A program made the translations under genes and the position numbers. This document shows, piece after piece, positions 5,748 to 14,339 of a DNA stretch of 37,302 nucleotides. Under the pieces are notes generated by a model. It ran no database searches. It was given only the letters and a program-made list of their open reading frames with translations, and was not told the origin of the DNA. The stretch is taken from assembly GCA_958415625.1 (NCBI GenBank), contig CATYZI010000024.1, positions 1 through 37,302 on the forward strand, written 5' to 3'. Origin of the DNA: an uncultured Collinsella sp. Its GTDB lineage: Bacteria > Actinomycetota > Coriobacteriia > Coriobacteriales > Coriobacteriaceae. Within the stretch, counting starts at the first letter, position 1, and each line of letters begins with the position of its first letter.

Positions 5748-8324
5748 ATGTGCGATTGCACAGATCATAAGGACGAGATTCCTGCCTACGACGCGCAGGC
5801 CATCGAGTCCCGGTGGATGAAGGCCTGGGAGGATTCCAACCTCTTTGCCGTCGACACCGACGACAGCAAGCCCAAGAAGTACGTGCTCGAGATGTTCCCG
5901 TATCCGTCGGGCGACCTGCACATGGGCCACGCGCGCAACTACACCATCGGCGATGCCATGGCCCGTCAGGCTCGTATGCGCGGCTTTGACGTGCTGCACC
6001 CCATCGGCTTTGACGCCTTTGGCCTGCCCGCCGAGAACGCTGCCATCAAGCACAACACACAGGCTGCCGCCTGGACGTATAAGAACATGGACCAGGCGCT
6101 CGCCACGATGAAGCGCATGGGCTTCTCCTACGATCTGGATCGCATGGTCAAGACCTGCAGCCCCGACTACTACCGCTGGGGCCAGTGGATCTTTGAGAAG
6201 ATGTGGGAAAAGGGCCTGGTCTACCGTAAGAAGAACCCGGTCAACTGGTGCCCCACCTGCAAGACCGTTCTGGCCAACGAGCAGGTTACCGAGGGCAAGT
6301 GCTGGCGCTGCGGCACCGAGCCCGAGAAGCGCGACCTGGAGCAGTGGTACTACAAGATTACCGAGTACTCTCAGGAGCTGCTCGACGACCTGGAGAAGCT
6401 CCCCGGCTGGCCCGAGCGCGTCAAGCAGATGCAGGCTAACTGGATCGGTCGCTCCGAGGGCGCCGAGGTCGACTTTACCCTTTGCGACCAGGATGGCGAG
6501 CCCATCGAGGGCGACGAGGGCAAGATCACCGTCTTCACCACGCGTGCCGATACGCTCTTTGGTGTTTCCTTCTTTGTCCTGGCTCCCGAGTACGCCGGTC
6601 TGCACGAGCTCGTCGAGGGTACGGAGTACGAGGAGGCCGTCACCAAGATTGTCGAGGACTCCAAGCATATCTCTGCCGTCGAGCGTGCCCAGGGCACCCT
6701 CGAGAAGCACGGTGCCTTCACGGGCCGCTATGTGGTAAACCCCGTCAACGGCGAGAAGGTCCCCGTGTGGGTTGCCGATTATGTCGTTGCCGACTACGGT
6801 ACCGGTGCCGTCATGGCCGTTCCCTGTGGCGACCAGCGCGACTTTGAGTTCGCCCGCAAGTACGACCTGCCGATCGTACCGATCATCCTGGACGATGGCG
6901 ATCGCGCTGCCGTCGAGGCCAGCGGCGAGACCATCGATACCTTCCATGCCGAGACCGTCGACTGGGATTGCGCTCACGCTGCCGAGGGCACGCTCGTCCA
7001 GTCCGGCAAGTACACCGGCATGCGCGGCGGTAAGCACTCCGAGGGCGAGGCTGCCATCGTGGCCGACCTCGAGGCCATGGGCTGCGGTCGTCGCAAGGTC
7101 GAGTTCCGTCTGCGCGACTGGCTCATCAGCCGTCAGCGCTATTGGGGCAACCCTATCCCGGCTATCCATTGCGAGCACTGCGGTATTGTGCCCGTGCCCG
7201 AGGATCAGCTGCCGGTGACGCTGCCCGAGAACCTGGATCTGGGCGCCGGCGAAACCCTCGCCGAGTGCAAGGAGTTCTACGAGACCACCTGCCCGGTCTG
7301 CGGCCGCCCGGCCAAGCGCGAGACTGATACCATGGACACCTTCACTTGCTCCAGCTGGTATTACCTGCGCTATACCGATCCGCACAACACCGAGCTGCCC
7401 TTCTCCCGCGAGGCCGCCGACCGTTGGATGCCCGTCGATAACTACATCGGCGGCATCGAGCACGCCATTCTGCACCTGCTCTACAGCCGCTTCTTTACCA
7501 AGGCGCTGCGCGACCTGGGCCTGCTGAGCGTGGACGAGCCCTTCACCAACCTGCTGTGCCAGGGCATGGTCAAGGACGAGAACGGCGATACCATGTCCAA
7601 GTCCAAGGGCAACGTCGTGCCCCCGAGTTCGGTCATCGAGCCCTACGGCGCCGACACCATGCGTCTGGCGATCCTGTTTATCGCCCCGCCCGAGAAGGAC
7701 TTCGACTGGGATCCCAAGGCCGTTGAGGGCGCCAACCGCTTCATCAAGCGCGCCTGGCGTATCGTTTGGCAGCTCGTCCAGTCCGGCGACGCCAGCGTGG
7801 CCTTCGACAAGTCCGCGCTCGACGAGGCTGCGATGAAGCTCTATCGCGAGCGTCACCGCACGATCGCCAAGTGCACGGAGGACTTCGATCGCGGCCAGTT
7901 CAACACCGCCATCTCGGCCGTCATGGAGCTCGTCAACGCGGCGAGCGCCTACCTCAACGCCACCGAGGGTACCGCCCGCGACAAGGCGCTGTGCTACGGC
8001 GTGGCTAAGGATATCGTGAGCGTCCTTGCCCCCATCTGTCCGTTCTGGGCCGACGAGCTGTGGCACGAGGCACTCGGCTGCGAGGGCAACGCCTACACCG
8101 CCGCCTGGCCCGAGTTCGACCTGGCCGAGTCCGTTGAGGACACGGTGCAGATCGTGGTCCAGGTGCTCGGCAAGGTCCGCGGCCGCGTCGACGTTGCCCG
8201 CGATGCCTCCAATGAGGATATGCAGGCTGCCGCCGAGGCCGCCGTCGCCAAGTGGCTCGAGGGCAAGACGGTCGTCAAGGCCATCTGCGTGCCCGGTAAG
8301 CTGGTCAACCTGGTGGTCAAGTAA
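5748..8324 (+). CDS. leuS: leucyl-tRNA synthetase
   Basis: This class Ia synthetase charges tRNA-Leu with leucine in the cytoplasm. The 858-residue length is standard for bacterial LeuS. Visible features are the ATP-binding HIGH-type motif HMGH (58-61, in PYPSGDLHMGHARNY), a Cys-rich NWCPTC...CWRCG insertion, the CP1 editing domain (about 220-420), the catalytic KMSKS-type TMSKS (615-619), and the C-terminal anticodon-binding helical domain. ATG 5748 follows AAAGGAG. The gene stands alone between two terminators, so the unusual inverted-repeat leader in front of it is the likely control point. Confidence 0.98.
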   Translation: MCDCTDHKDEIPAYDAQAIESRWMKAWEDSNLFAVDTDDSKPKKYVLEMFPYPSGDLHMGHARNYTIGDAMARQARMRGFDVLHPIGFDAFGLPAENAAIKHNTQAAAWTYKNMDQALATMKRMGFSYDLDRMVKTCSPDYYRWGQWIFEKMWEKGLVYRKKNPVNWCPTCKTVLANEQVTEGKCWRCGTEPEKRDLEQWYYKITEYSQELLDDLEKLPGWPERVKQMQANWIGRSEGAEVDFTLCDQDGEPIEGDEGKITVFTTRADTLFGVSFFVLAPEYAGLHELVEGTEYEEAVTKIVEDSKHISAVERAQGTLEKHGAFTGRYVVNPVNGEKVPVWVADYVVADYGTGAVMAVPCGDQRDFEFARKYDLPIVPIILDDGDRAAVEASGETIDTFHAETVDWDCAHAAEGTLVQSGKYTGMRGGKHSEGEAAIVADLEAMGCGRRKVEFRLRDWLISRQRYWGNPIPAIHCEHCGIVPVPEDQLPVTLPENLDLGAGETLAECKEFYETTCPVCGRPAKRETDTMDTFTCSSWYYLRYTDPHNTELPFSREAADRWMPVDNYIGGIEHAILHLLYSRFFTKALRDLGLLSVDEPFTNLLCQGMVKDENGDTMSKSKGNVVPPSSVIEPYGADTMRLAILFIAPPEKDFDWDPKAVEGANRFIKRAWRIVWQLVQSGDASVAFDKSALDEAAMKLYRERHRTIAKCTEDFDRGQFNTAISAVMELVNAASAYLNATEGTARDKALCYGVAKDIVSVLAPICPFWADELWHEALGCEGNAYTAAWPEFDLAESVEDTVQIVVQVLGKVRGRVDVARDASNEDMQAAAEAAVAKWLEGKTVVKAICVPGKLVNLVVK

Positions 8325-8353
8325 GCGCTGCGCGCATAGCTGACATGCAACAA

Positions 8354-8395
8354 ACGAGGGGCGATCCGATTGGGCGTCCCTCGTCTTATGTTTTA
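8354..8395 (+). terminator. bidirectional terminator between leuS and the lipoprotein gene
   Basis: ACGAGGG (8354-8360) pairs with CCCTCGT (8378-8384), with a few extra inner pairs. A T-rich tail (CTTATGTTTT) follows on the plus strand and TTTGTTG follows on the minus strand. It can end both convergent transcripts. Confidence 0.7.
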
Positions 8396-8427
8396 AGCCC
8401 TGCTTAGTCAGTGCGTCGCAACGTCTT

Positions 8428-9000
8428 CTATGGGATGTGTACCAGGTCCCTAAAGTAAACGTTGCCCGTTGCCTCTTCGAACATCCAAATGTTGAGGTAG
8501 ATGTCGTTGAGGTCGTTGTTCACATCAAAGTCCGGATCGTCGAAGGTGCCCACAAAGGTGAGCATGGCGCGCGTTTCCTCTCCAGCGGCGACCGGTTGGC
8601 GCATGCGTACGTCGCGGACCACGCCGTTGACGTAGGCATATGAGTCCACATCGCCAAACATCATGTCGACACCGGTGTTGTTGGTCACCGTAAAGACGAG
8701 CGCGGCGTCCCCGTAGCCGTCGGTGTCCTTGCCCACGCAGGTAACATGGACGTTCTCGTCTACCTCAAGGTCGATGGGGAACTGTTCTTGAGGGTCGGGA
8801 CCCAGGCCCTGGGGATCGACGATGTCTTCGTTTATTTTGTCGAAGCTCTCCGATGGTGCCGTTTTCTCGATGGCTTTGGTGCTGCCAGGGTTCGGTTCGC
8901 ATGTTCCGGTTTTGCCATTCGCGTTGCCGCAGCCCAAGAGGGCCAGCGAGCACGTTGCGATGGCGAGCGCAGTCATGCAGAGGGTGCCTAGGCGTTTCAT
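8428..9000 (-). CDS. lipoprotein with an Ig-like/DUF4352-type domain
   Basis: This is a 190-residue exported lipoprotein of unknown function. Residues 1-24 form a type II signal peptide: a basic MKR start, a hydrophobic core and the lipobox LLGC with the lipidated Cys24. A flexible, acidic and Pro-rich linker (about 25-80) leads to a beta-rich domain (about 80-190) with ALVFTVTNNTG and ATGNVYFRD strands, resembling the immunoglobulin-like domains of surface lipoproteins such as DUF4352. The start has an excellent AAGGAGG 6-7 bases upstream. It is monocistronic and divergent from the rimP cluster. A binding or chaperone-like envelope role is only a guess. Confidence 0.85.
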   Translation of the reverse strand: MKRLGTLCMTALAIATCSLALLGCGNANGKTGTCEPNPGSTKAIEKTAPSESFDKINEDIVDPQGLGPDPQEQFPIDLEVDENVHVTCVGKDTDGYGDAALVFTVTNNTGVDMMFGDVDSYAYVNGVVRDVRMRQPVAAGEETRAMLTFVGTFDDPDFDVNNDLNDIYLNIWMFEEATGNVYFRDLVHIP

Positions 9001-9260
9001 GGGTGCCTCCTTGCCGTAGAGGATTTGGAAAGGTTCGTCGTTGCGCGACTTGCTGGCTGGCTTGTTGCAGAATGCCCTTAGCTAAGTCTGGTCGATAGGG
9101 GCTCGGGAAGGAATGCCCTTGGGGTTCGAACGGGCCTGTGGATTGGGACGCATGGCCCGTTCTTGGACCATCGGGCGCTTGCCTCATGGAGTCTTTAGTC
9201 CAATTGTCCTATTCTTGTGGAGAAGCTGTGCGCACGCTGACCTGCAGGTTCGTACTGTGC
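9001..9260. other. divergent intergenic region, with one inverted repeat
   Basis: Together with the rimP leader this makes about 367 bases without a gene, between the lipoprotein gene and rimP. I see no convincing small gene or tRNA. The only clear structure is a 9-bp inverted repeat, GAACGGGCC (9128-9136) with GGCCCGTTC (9154-9162), which has no T-run. It could be an operator or a chance dyad. The lipoprotein promoter must lie here, but I could not place it. Confidence 0.4.
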
Positions 9261-9289
9261 TTGCACGTTTCCGCAGCTATTGGTATAGT
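9261..9289 (+). promoter_or_regulatory. promoter of the rimP-nusA-infB cluster
   Basis: TTGCAC (9261-9266), a 17-bp spacer and TATAGT (9284-9289) form one of the best sigma-A-type promoters in the window. The start would be near 9296, giving a leader of about 72 bases before rimP. Confidence 0.75.
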
Positions 9290-9315
9290 TTGCTTGCAAA
9301 TGAAGTTGTAATTGA

Positions 9316-9347
9316 AAGAAGTGGGGTTTCGGCCCCGCTTCTTTTTT
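9316..9347 (+). terminator. terminator-like hairpin in the rimP leader (possible attenuator)
   Basis: AAGAAGTGGGG (9316-9326) pairs with CCCCGCTTCTT (9333-9343), with one T-G pair, around a TTTCGG loop. A T6 run (9342-9347) overlaps the end of the 3' arm. It lies between the promoter and the rimP ribosome site (GGAGG 9356-9360), so it would cut short transcripts of the whole cluster unless read through. NusA, encoded in this cluster, acts on exactly such hairpins, so autoregulation is an attractive inference. Confidence 0.75.
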
Positions 9348-9367
9348 GTATGGATGGAGGTGCCGCA

Positions 9368-9862
9368 ATGGTCAAGACCAAGACCGAGCAGGCGATCATC
9401 GACGCGCTCGAGGCCGTCGCCCCCCAGCACGATGTCGACATCGTCGACGTCGAGCTCGTGGGTGCCACCAAGGCCCCCTGCGTGCGCGTGCGTATCGAGG
9501 GTGCCGAGGGTCAGAGCCTGTCGCTCAACGACGTCACGGCCAACACCAAGTGGGTCGGCGATGTAATTGAGGAGCTCGACCCCATCTCTTCGAGCTATAC
9601 GCTCGAGGTGTCGAGCCCGGGTATGGCGCGCCCGCTGCGCCGCCCGAGTGACTTTGCCCGCTTTGTGGGCGAAAACTGTGAGCTCACCTCCACCGCCACC
9701 GAGGGCCGTCGCAAGTACGCCGGCAAGATTGCCGCCGCTACCGAGACGAACGTGACCCTCGAGCTCGAGGACGGCGAGTCTGTTACCCTCGATTTTTCTG
9801 ATGTTAAAAAGTGCAAGTTGAAGCCCACCTACGACTTCAAGCCCGCGAAGGAAGGAAAGTAA
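9368..9862 (+). CDS. rimP: ribosome maturation factor RimP
   Basis: RimP is a cytoplasmic factor for late maturation of the 30S subunit. The 164-residue protein has the two-domain layout: an N-terminal alpha/beta domain with VDIVDVELVG, and the SSYTLEVSSPGMARPLRRPSDF signature (about 75-97), followed by the small SH3-like C-terminal domain. ATG 9368 follows GGAGG at 9356-9360, 7 bases away. A longer reading upstream would run through the promoter and the hairpin and is rejected. nusA starts one base after its stop codon, as in the standard rimP-nusA-infB order. Confidence 0.95.
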   Translation: MVKTKTEQAIIDALEAVAPQHDVDIVDVELVGATKAPCVRVRIEGAEGQSLSLNDVTANTKWVGDVIEELDPISSSYTLEVSSPGMARPLRRPSDFARFVGENCELTSTATEGRRKYAGKIAAATETNVTLELEDGESVTLDFSDVKKCKLKPTYDFKPAKEGK

Positions 9863-9863
9863 G

Positions 9864-11111
9864 ATGGCAGCATCCGACATGATGTCCGCCCTGATGGAGC
9901 TTTGCCAGGAGAAGCACATCGACCAGCTCTACCTGATCGACCGCCTGGAGCAGTCGCTCGCCAAGAGCTATGCCGAGATCCTGCACCTTGAGTGGGGCGC
10001 CAAGGTGACCATCGACCGCACCACCGGCAAGATCTACGTCTACCGCCTGGAGCCGATCGACGATTCCATGGACGAGGAGGGCAACTTCACCGAGTTCGAG
10101 GAGATCGACGTCACCCCCAAGAACACGAGCCGCATCGCCGCCCAGCACGCCAAGGCAGAGATCAACGCCATCGTGCGTAACTCCGCCCGCGAGCAGATCT
10201 ACGAGGAGTTCTCCGGCCGCATCGGTGACCTCATCAGCGGTACCGTGCTGCAGTCCACGCCCGACTTCACGATCGTCAAGATCCGCGAAGGCGTCGAGGC
10301 CGAGCTGCCGCACTTCGATCAGCGCCGTTACGAGAACGAGCGCAACGAGCGCCCGATGGGCGAGCGCTACCTGCACAACCAGCATATCAAGGCCGTGATC
10401 ATCGACGTTCGCGACCCCAACTCCAACCTGCAGCCGGTTCGTGGCGAGCACAGCCGTCCGCCGATTGTCATCTCCCGTACCCACCCCGAGCTCATGCGTC
10501 GTCTGTTTGAGCAGGAGGTGCCCGAGATCTATGAGGGCACCGTCCAGATCAAGTCGATCGCCCGCGAGCCCGGCCAGCGTTCCAAGGTCGCCGTCCACTC
10601 ACTCGACGACCGCCTGGATCCCGTGGGCGCCTGCGTCGGCCCCAAGGGCAGCCGTGTTCGCGCTGTCGTGGGCGAGCTCCGTGGCGAGCGCGTCGACGTC
10701 ATCCTGTGGGATGCCGATCCTGCCGTCTACGTCGCCAACGCCCTTTCGCCCGCTAAGGTCACCCGCGTCCTCATCGACGAGGAGAAGGCCTACGCCGGCG
10801 TCATCGTGCCCGACGACCAGCTGTCCCTCGCCATCGGCAAGGAGGGCCAGAACGCCCGCCTCGCCGCGCGCCTGACCGGCTGGCACATCGACATCAAGTC
10901 CGAGACGCTTGCCGCCGATATCCTCAAGAACGTTCCCGTTCACGAGGAGCCCGCCGCCGACCTGATCGGTGACGAGGAGGACGAGGACGTCCGCCGCTGC
11001 GAGTACGTGTCCGAGGACGGCATCCAGTGCCGCAACCAGGCTCGTCCCGGCTCCCGTTTCTGCGGTGTCCACGACACCGACGCCTTCGATGATGCGGAGG
11101 ACCTGATCTAG
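9864..11111 (+). CDS. nusA: transcription factor NusA with C-terminal Cys3-His tail
   Basis: NusA binds RNA polymerase and controls pausing, intrinsic termination and antitermination. The 415-residue protein has the N-terminal polymerase-binding domain (about 1-130), an S1 domain (about 135-205) and two KH domains, marked by VGACVGPKGSRV (about 250) and LAIGKEGQNARLAARLTGW (about 320). After residue 360 comes an acidic linker, then a compact motif with Cys379, Cys389, Cys400 and His403 (GIQC...GSRFCGVH) that looks like a small zinc-binding site. This is not part of the usual NusA, and the ylxR gene normally found next is absent. The AAGGAAAG ribosome site overlaps the end of rimP. Confidence 0.95.
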   Translation: MAASDMMSALMELCQEKHIDQLYLIDRLEQSLAKSYAEILHLEWGAKVTIDRTTGKIYVYRLEPIDDSMDEEGNFTEFEEIDVTPKNTSRIAAQHAKAEINAIVRNSAREQIYEEFSGRIGDLISGTVLQSTPDFTIVKIREGVEAELPHFDQRRYENERNERPMGERYLHNQHIKAVIIDVRDPNSNLQPVRGEHSRPPIVISRTHPELMRRLFEQEVPEIYEGTVQIKSIAREPGQRSKVAVHSLDDRLDPVGACVGPKGSRVRAVVGELRGERVDVILWDADPAVYVANALSPAKVTRVLIDEEKAYAGVIVPDDQLSLAIGKEGQNARLAARLTGWHIDIKSETLAADILKNVPVHEEPAADLIGDEEDEDVRRCEYVSEDGIQCRNQARPGSRFCGVHDTDAFDDAEDLI

Positions 11112-11119
11112 CGCGCGGT

Positions 11120-11181
11120 CGCGCCGGGTGGGTCCCGGCGCGTCTCCCACGCTCGTTCAGTCTCTAGGCACCCAAGGTGCC
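11120..11181 (+). other. two intercistronic hairpins before infB
   Basis: CGCGCCGGG (11120-11128) pairs with CCCGGCGCG (11134-11142), and GGCACC (11167-11172) pairs with GGTGCC (11176-11181). Neither has a T-run. The first is very stable and may mark an mRNA processing or pausing point where ylxR would normally be encoded. The second lies just before the infB ribosome site. Confidence 0.45.
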
Positions 11182-11202
11182 AGAAAGGGTAGGTGAAGTC
11201 AT

Positions 11203-13917
11203 ATGGCAAAAGTCCGTGTGTCCACCCTGGCCAAAGAGTTCGGCATGACCTCCAAGGAACTGATGGGTCATCTCGCCGATATGAAGATTCCCGCTAAGTC
11301 CGCTTCCTCCACCCTGGAGGACGCCTACGTTGCCATGGTCCGCAAGCAGCTCGCCTCGGTGATCGAGGCCCGCGCCCAGGAAGTCGAGGCCGCCAAGCAG
11401 GCCGAGGAGCAGGCAGCTGCCGCTGAGGAGGCCGCACGCGCCGCCGAGGCCGAGCGCGAGCGCATCGCTGCCGAGAAGGCACGCGAGGAGGAGCGCCGCC
11501 AGTTTGCCGCAGCCCAGGCTGCCGAGGAGGCTGCCCGTGCCGAGGCTGAGGCCAAGAAGAAGGCCGAGCAGGAGCGCCTTGCCCGCGAGAAGGAGGAGGC
11601 TGCCCGCGAGGCTCAGCGCCGCGCCGTTCCCGCTTCCGACTCCGGTTCGCGCTTCCGTTCGCTGCTCGACCAGATCGCCGCACAGGAGACCGTGCTCAAG
11701 GAGAAGAAGGACGCCGAGGACAAGGCCAAGGCCGAGCGCGCCGCCGAGCGCGGTAACCGTCGTGGCGGCAACAACGACCGCCGCGGTGGCCGTCGTAACG
11801 ATCGCAACGCTTCCGACAACAACTCCGAGCGCAACGCCTCTGAGAGCCGTCCGCACAGCCATCGCACCAACGCCAGCAACAACGTCGCTGCCGGCATGGA
11901 CTTCCCCAACCCCGATAAGCAGGGCAAGGGCAAGAAGCGCAAGGGCGGTCACAACAACGAAGAGGACCACTACAGCCGCATGGCTCGCGAGGCCGAGGAG
12001 TACAGCCGCGAGAAGGTGCTCGAGGAGGCTCGTGCTGCCGTCGAGGAGGCCTCTCGCGAGTCCACCGGTCGCCGCAAGAAGCGCAAGGAGAAGCGCGAAC
12101 GCGAGGCTGCCAAGGCTCAGGAGGAGCGCAAGATAGAGGAGGCGCTGGCCCAGGGCGTGAACCCCGAGGACCTCGACGCCATCAAGGTCTCTCAGGGCGT
12201 TACCGTCCAGGAGCTTGCCGAGGCGCTCGACGTTCCGGCCAACGACATCATCAAGCGCCTGTTCCTGCTGGGTACGCCGCTCACCATGACGCAGTCTATG
12301 TCCGACGACCTCGTCGAGCTCGTTGCCGACGACCTGGGCCGTCAGATCAAGATCATCACCCCCGAGGAGGAGAACACCTTCTCGTTCTACGACGATCCCG
12401 CCGACCTTAAGCCGCGCGCCCCGGTCGTCACCGTCATGGGCCACGTCGACCACGGCAAGACGTCGCTGCTCGATGCCATCCGTCACACCGGTGTCGCTGC
12501 CGGCGAGGCTGGCGGCATTACCCAGGCAATCGGCGCTTCGCAGGTTATGATCAACGACCGCAAGATCACCTTCATCGATACCCCGGGTCACGCCACCTTT
12601 ACGGCTATGCGTGCCCGTGGTGCCAAGGTGACCGACATCGTCATTCTGATCGTGGCTGCCGACGACGGCGTCATGCCCCAGACCGTCGAGTCGATCAACC
12701 ACGCCAAGGCCGCCGGCGTACCCATCGTCGTCGCCGTCAACAAGATCGATAAGCCGGGTGCCAACCCCGACCGCGTGCGCCAAGAGCTCACCGAGTACGG
12801 TGTCATCCCCGAGGAGTGGGGCGGACAGAACATGTTCGTCAACATCTCGGCGAAGCAGAAGATCGGTATCGACGACCTTCTGGAGACCGTGCTGCTCCAG
12901 GCCGATGTACTCGAGCTCAAGGCCAACCCGGACACCTTTGCCTCCGGCAACGTCCTCGAGGCTAAGCTCGACAAGGGCCGCGGCTCGGTCGCTACCGTGC
13001 TCGTGACCCGCGGTACCCTGCACGTGGGCGATACGCTGGTCGCCGGCCTTACCTACGGCCGCGTCCGCGCCATGCTTGACCCCAAGGGTCGCGCCGTCAC
13101 CGAGGCCGGTCCCTCCGACGCCGTCGAGATTTTGGGCCTGCAGTCCGTGCCCAACGCCGGTGACGAGTTCCGCGTGTTCGAGGACGAGCGCGAGGCACGT
13201 GCGCTGGCCGACGAGCGTTCGCTCAAGGCCCGTATCGAGGAGCAGAGCCGCGTCAAGCACGTCACGCTCGAGAACCTCTTCGAGACCATTGCCGACGCCG
13301 AGGTCAAGGAGCTCAACCTGATCATCAAGGCCGACGTCCAGGGTTCCATCGAGGCCCTTCAGGATTCGCTCGACAAGATGGATCAGTCCGAGGTCCGCAT
13401 CAACACGATCCACTCCGCCGTTGGTGCCATCAACGAGACCGACGTCGTCCTGGCCGACGCCTCCAACGCCATCATCATCGGCTTTGGCGTCCGTCCCGAC
13501 GGTAAGGCCCGCTCCGCCGCCGAGCGCGAGGGCGTCGAGATCCGTTGCTACGACGTCATCTACAAGTGCCTCGAGGAGCTCGACGCTGCCCGTATCGGCA
13601 TGCTCAAGCCCACCGAGGTCGAGGTCTCCACGGGTACCGCGACCGTCCTGGACACCTTCAAGGTGCCCAAAGTCGGTATCGCCGCCGGTGTCCGCGTCGA
13701 AGAGGGCGAGATCGCCGCGACCGATTCCGTGCGTCTGGTGCGCGACGGTATCGTGGTCTTCAACGGCAAGATCGCCTCGATGCGCCACTACAAGGACGAG
13801 GCCAAGAGCCTCAAGAGCGGTTCCGAGGGCGGCATTGGCCTGGAGAACTTCCAGGACATCAAGCCCGGCGACCAGATCGAGGGTTACCGCATCGACCAGG
13901 TTGCCCGTACTGAGTAG
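11203..13917 (+). CDS. infB: translation initiation factor IF-2
   Basis: IF-2 is the GTPase that brings initiator fMet-tRNA to the 30S subunit and promotes subunit joining. The 904-residue protein has an IF2_N domain at 1-50 (VRVSTLAKEFGMTSKELMG), a long Ala/Glu/Arg-rich low-complexity linker (about 55-330), a second IF2_N-like region, then the G domain: G1 GHVDHGKT (413-420), G3 DTPGH (459-463) and G4 NKID (513-516). Domains II, III and IV complete it. The start ATG is preceded by an AGGTGA-type site. rbfA begins 11 bases after its stop, the classic order. No convincing internal start for a shorter IF-2 isoform was found. Confidence 0.97.
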   Translation: MAKVRVSTLAKEFGMTSKELMGHLADMKIPAKSASSTLEDAYVAMVRKQLASVIEARAQEVEAAKQAEEQAAAAEEAARAAEAERERIAAEKAREEERRQFAAAQAAEEAARAEAEAKKKAEQERLAREKEEAAREAQRRAVPASDSGSRFRSLLDQIAAQETVLKEKKDAEDKAKAERAAERGNRRGGNNDRRGGRRNDRNASDNNSERNASESRPHSHRTNASNNVAAGMDFPNPDKQGKGKKRKGGHNNEEDHYSRMAREAEEYSREKVLEEARAAVEEASRESTGRRKKRKEKREREAAKAQEERKIEEALAQGVNPEDLDAIKVSQGVTVQELAEALDVPANDIIKRLFLLGTPLTMTQSMSDDLVELVADDLGRQIKIITPEEENTFSFYDDPADLKPRAPVVTVMGHVDHGKTSLLDAIRHTGVAAGEAGGITQAIGASQVMINDRKITFIDTPGHATFTAMRARGAKVTDIVILIVAADDGVMPQTVESINHAKAAGVPIVVAVNKIDKPGANPDRVRQELTEYGVIPEEWGGQNMFVNISAKQKIGIDDLLETVLLQADVLELKANPDTFASGNVLEAKLDKGRGSVATVLVTRGTLHVGDTLVAGLTYGRVRAMLDPKGRAVTEAGPSDAVEILGLQSVPNAGDEFRVFEDEREARALADERSLKARIEEQSRVKHVTLENLFETIADAEVKELNLIIKADVQGSIEALQDSLDKMDQSEVRINTIHSAVGAINETDVVLADASNAIIIGFGVRPDGKARSAAEREGVEIRCYDVIYKCLEELDAARIGMLKPTEVEVSTGTATVLDTFKVPKVGIAAGVRVEEGEIAATDSVRLVRDGIVVFNGKIASMRHYKDEAKSLKSGSEGGIGLENFQDIKPGDQIEGYRIDQVARTE

Positions 13918-13928
13918 GGGGTAGCGCT

Positions 13929-14339
13929 ATGAAGCAAACGCAGGCAACCCGCCGTCTGGGCGAGCAGCTTCGCGAGAAGCTTGGTTATATCCTGCTCTTT
14001 GAGGTTTCCGATCCGCGTCTCGACCTGGTTACTTTGACCGCGGTCGAGGTTGCGGTGGACCGTTCGTTCGCGCGCGTGTTCGTGTCGTGCGATGCGAGCC
14101 GCTACGACGAGGTCATGGAGGCGCTCGCAAGCGCCAAGGGCCGTATTCGCAGCCTGTTGGCTCGCTCGCTCGATTGGCGTGTCACGCCCGAGCTCGATTT
14201 TCGCATCGATCGTTCGACCGATGAGGCCGAGCGCATCACGCGTGCGCTGGAAAACGTTCCCGCCACGCTTGCGATCGAAAAGGACGAGGACGGCTATCCG
14301 ATAGCGGATGCCGCCCAGGAGGCAGCTTTAGATGACTAA
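13929..14339 (+). CDS. rbfA: ribosome-binding factor A
   Basis: RbfA is a small KH-fold assembly factor that binds the 30S subunit near 16S helix 1 and the decoding region during late maturation and cold adaptation. The 136-residue protein begins with the typical R-x-x-x-Q-L-R-E segment, followed by SDPRLDLVTLTAVEVAVD and the AKGRIRSLLARSLDWRVTPEL block. The C-terminal tail is acidic. It sits between infB and nrnA and overlaps nrnA by 8 bases, which suggests translational coupling. Confidence 0.95.
   Translation: MKQTQATRRLGEQLREKLGYILLFEVSDPRLDLVTLTAVEVAVDRSFARVFVSCDASRYDEVMEALASAKGRIRSLLARSLDWRVTPELDFRIDRSTDEAERITRALENVPATLAIEKDEDGYPIADAAQEAALDD

Noticed and set aside
5631..8066. Long minus-strand open frame opposite leuS
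   Set aside because: A GC-rich antisense shadow of leuS: no recognisable family, biased composition, and the plus-strand gene is certain. The same holds for the long minus frames opposite infB (11164-13788) and fakA (21303-23573).
9115..9135. GGGGTTCGAACGGG resembling a tRNA T-arm
   Set aside because: No matching acceptor, D-arm or anticodon arm can be formed around it.
9113..9367. N-terminal extension of rimP from an upstream ATG
   Set aside because: It would translate through the promoter and the terminator hairpin. ATG 9368 has a proper ribosome site and gives the normal RimP length.
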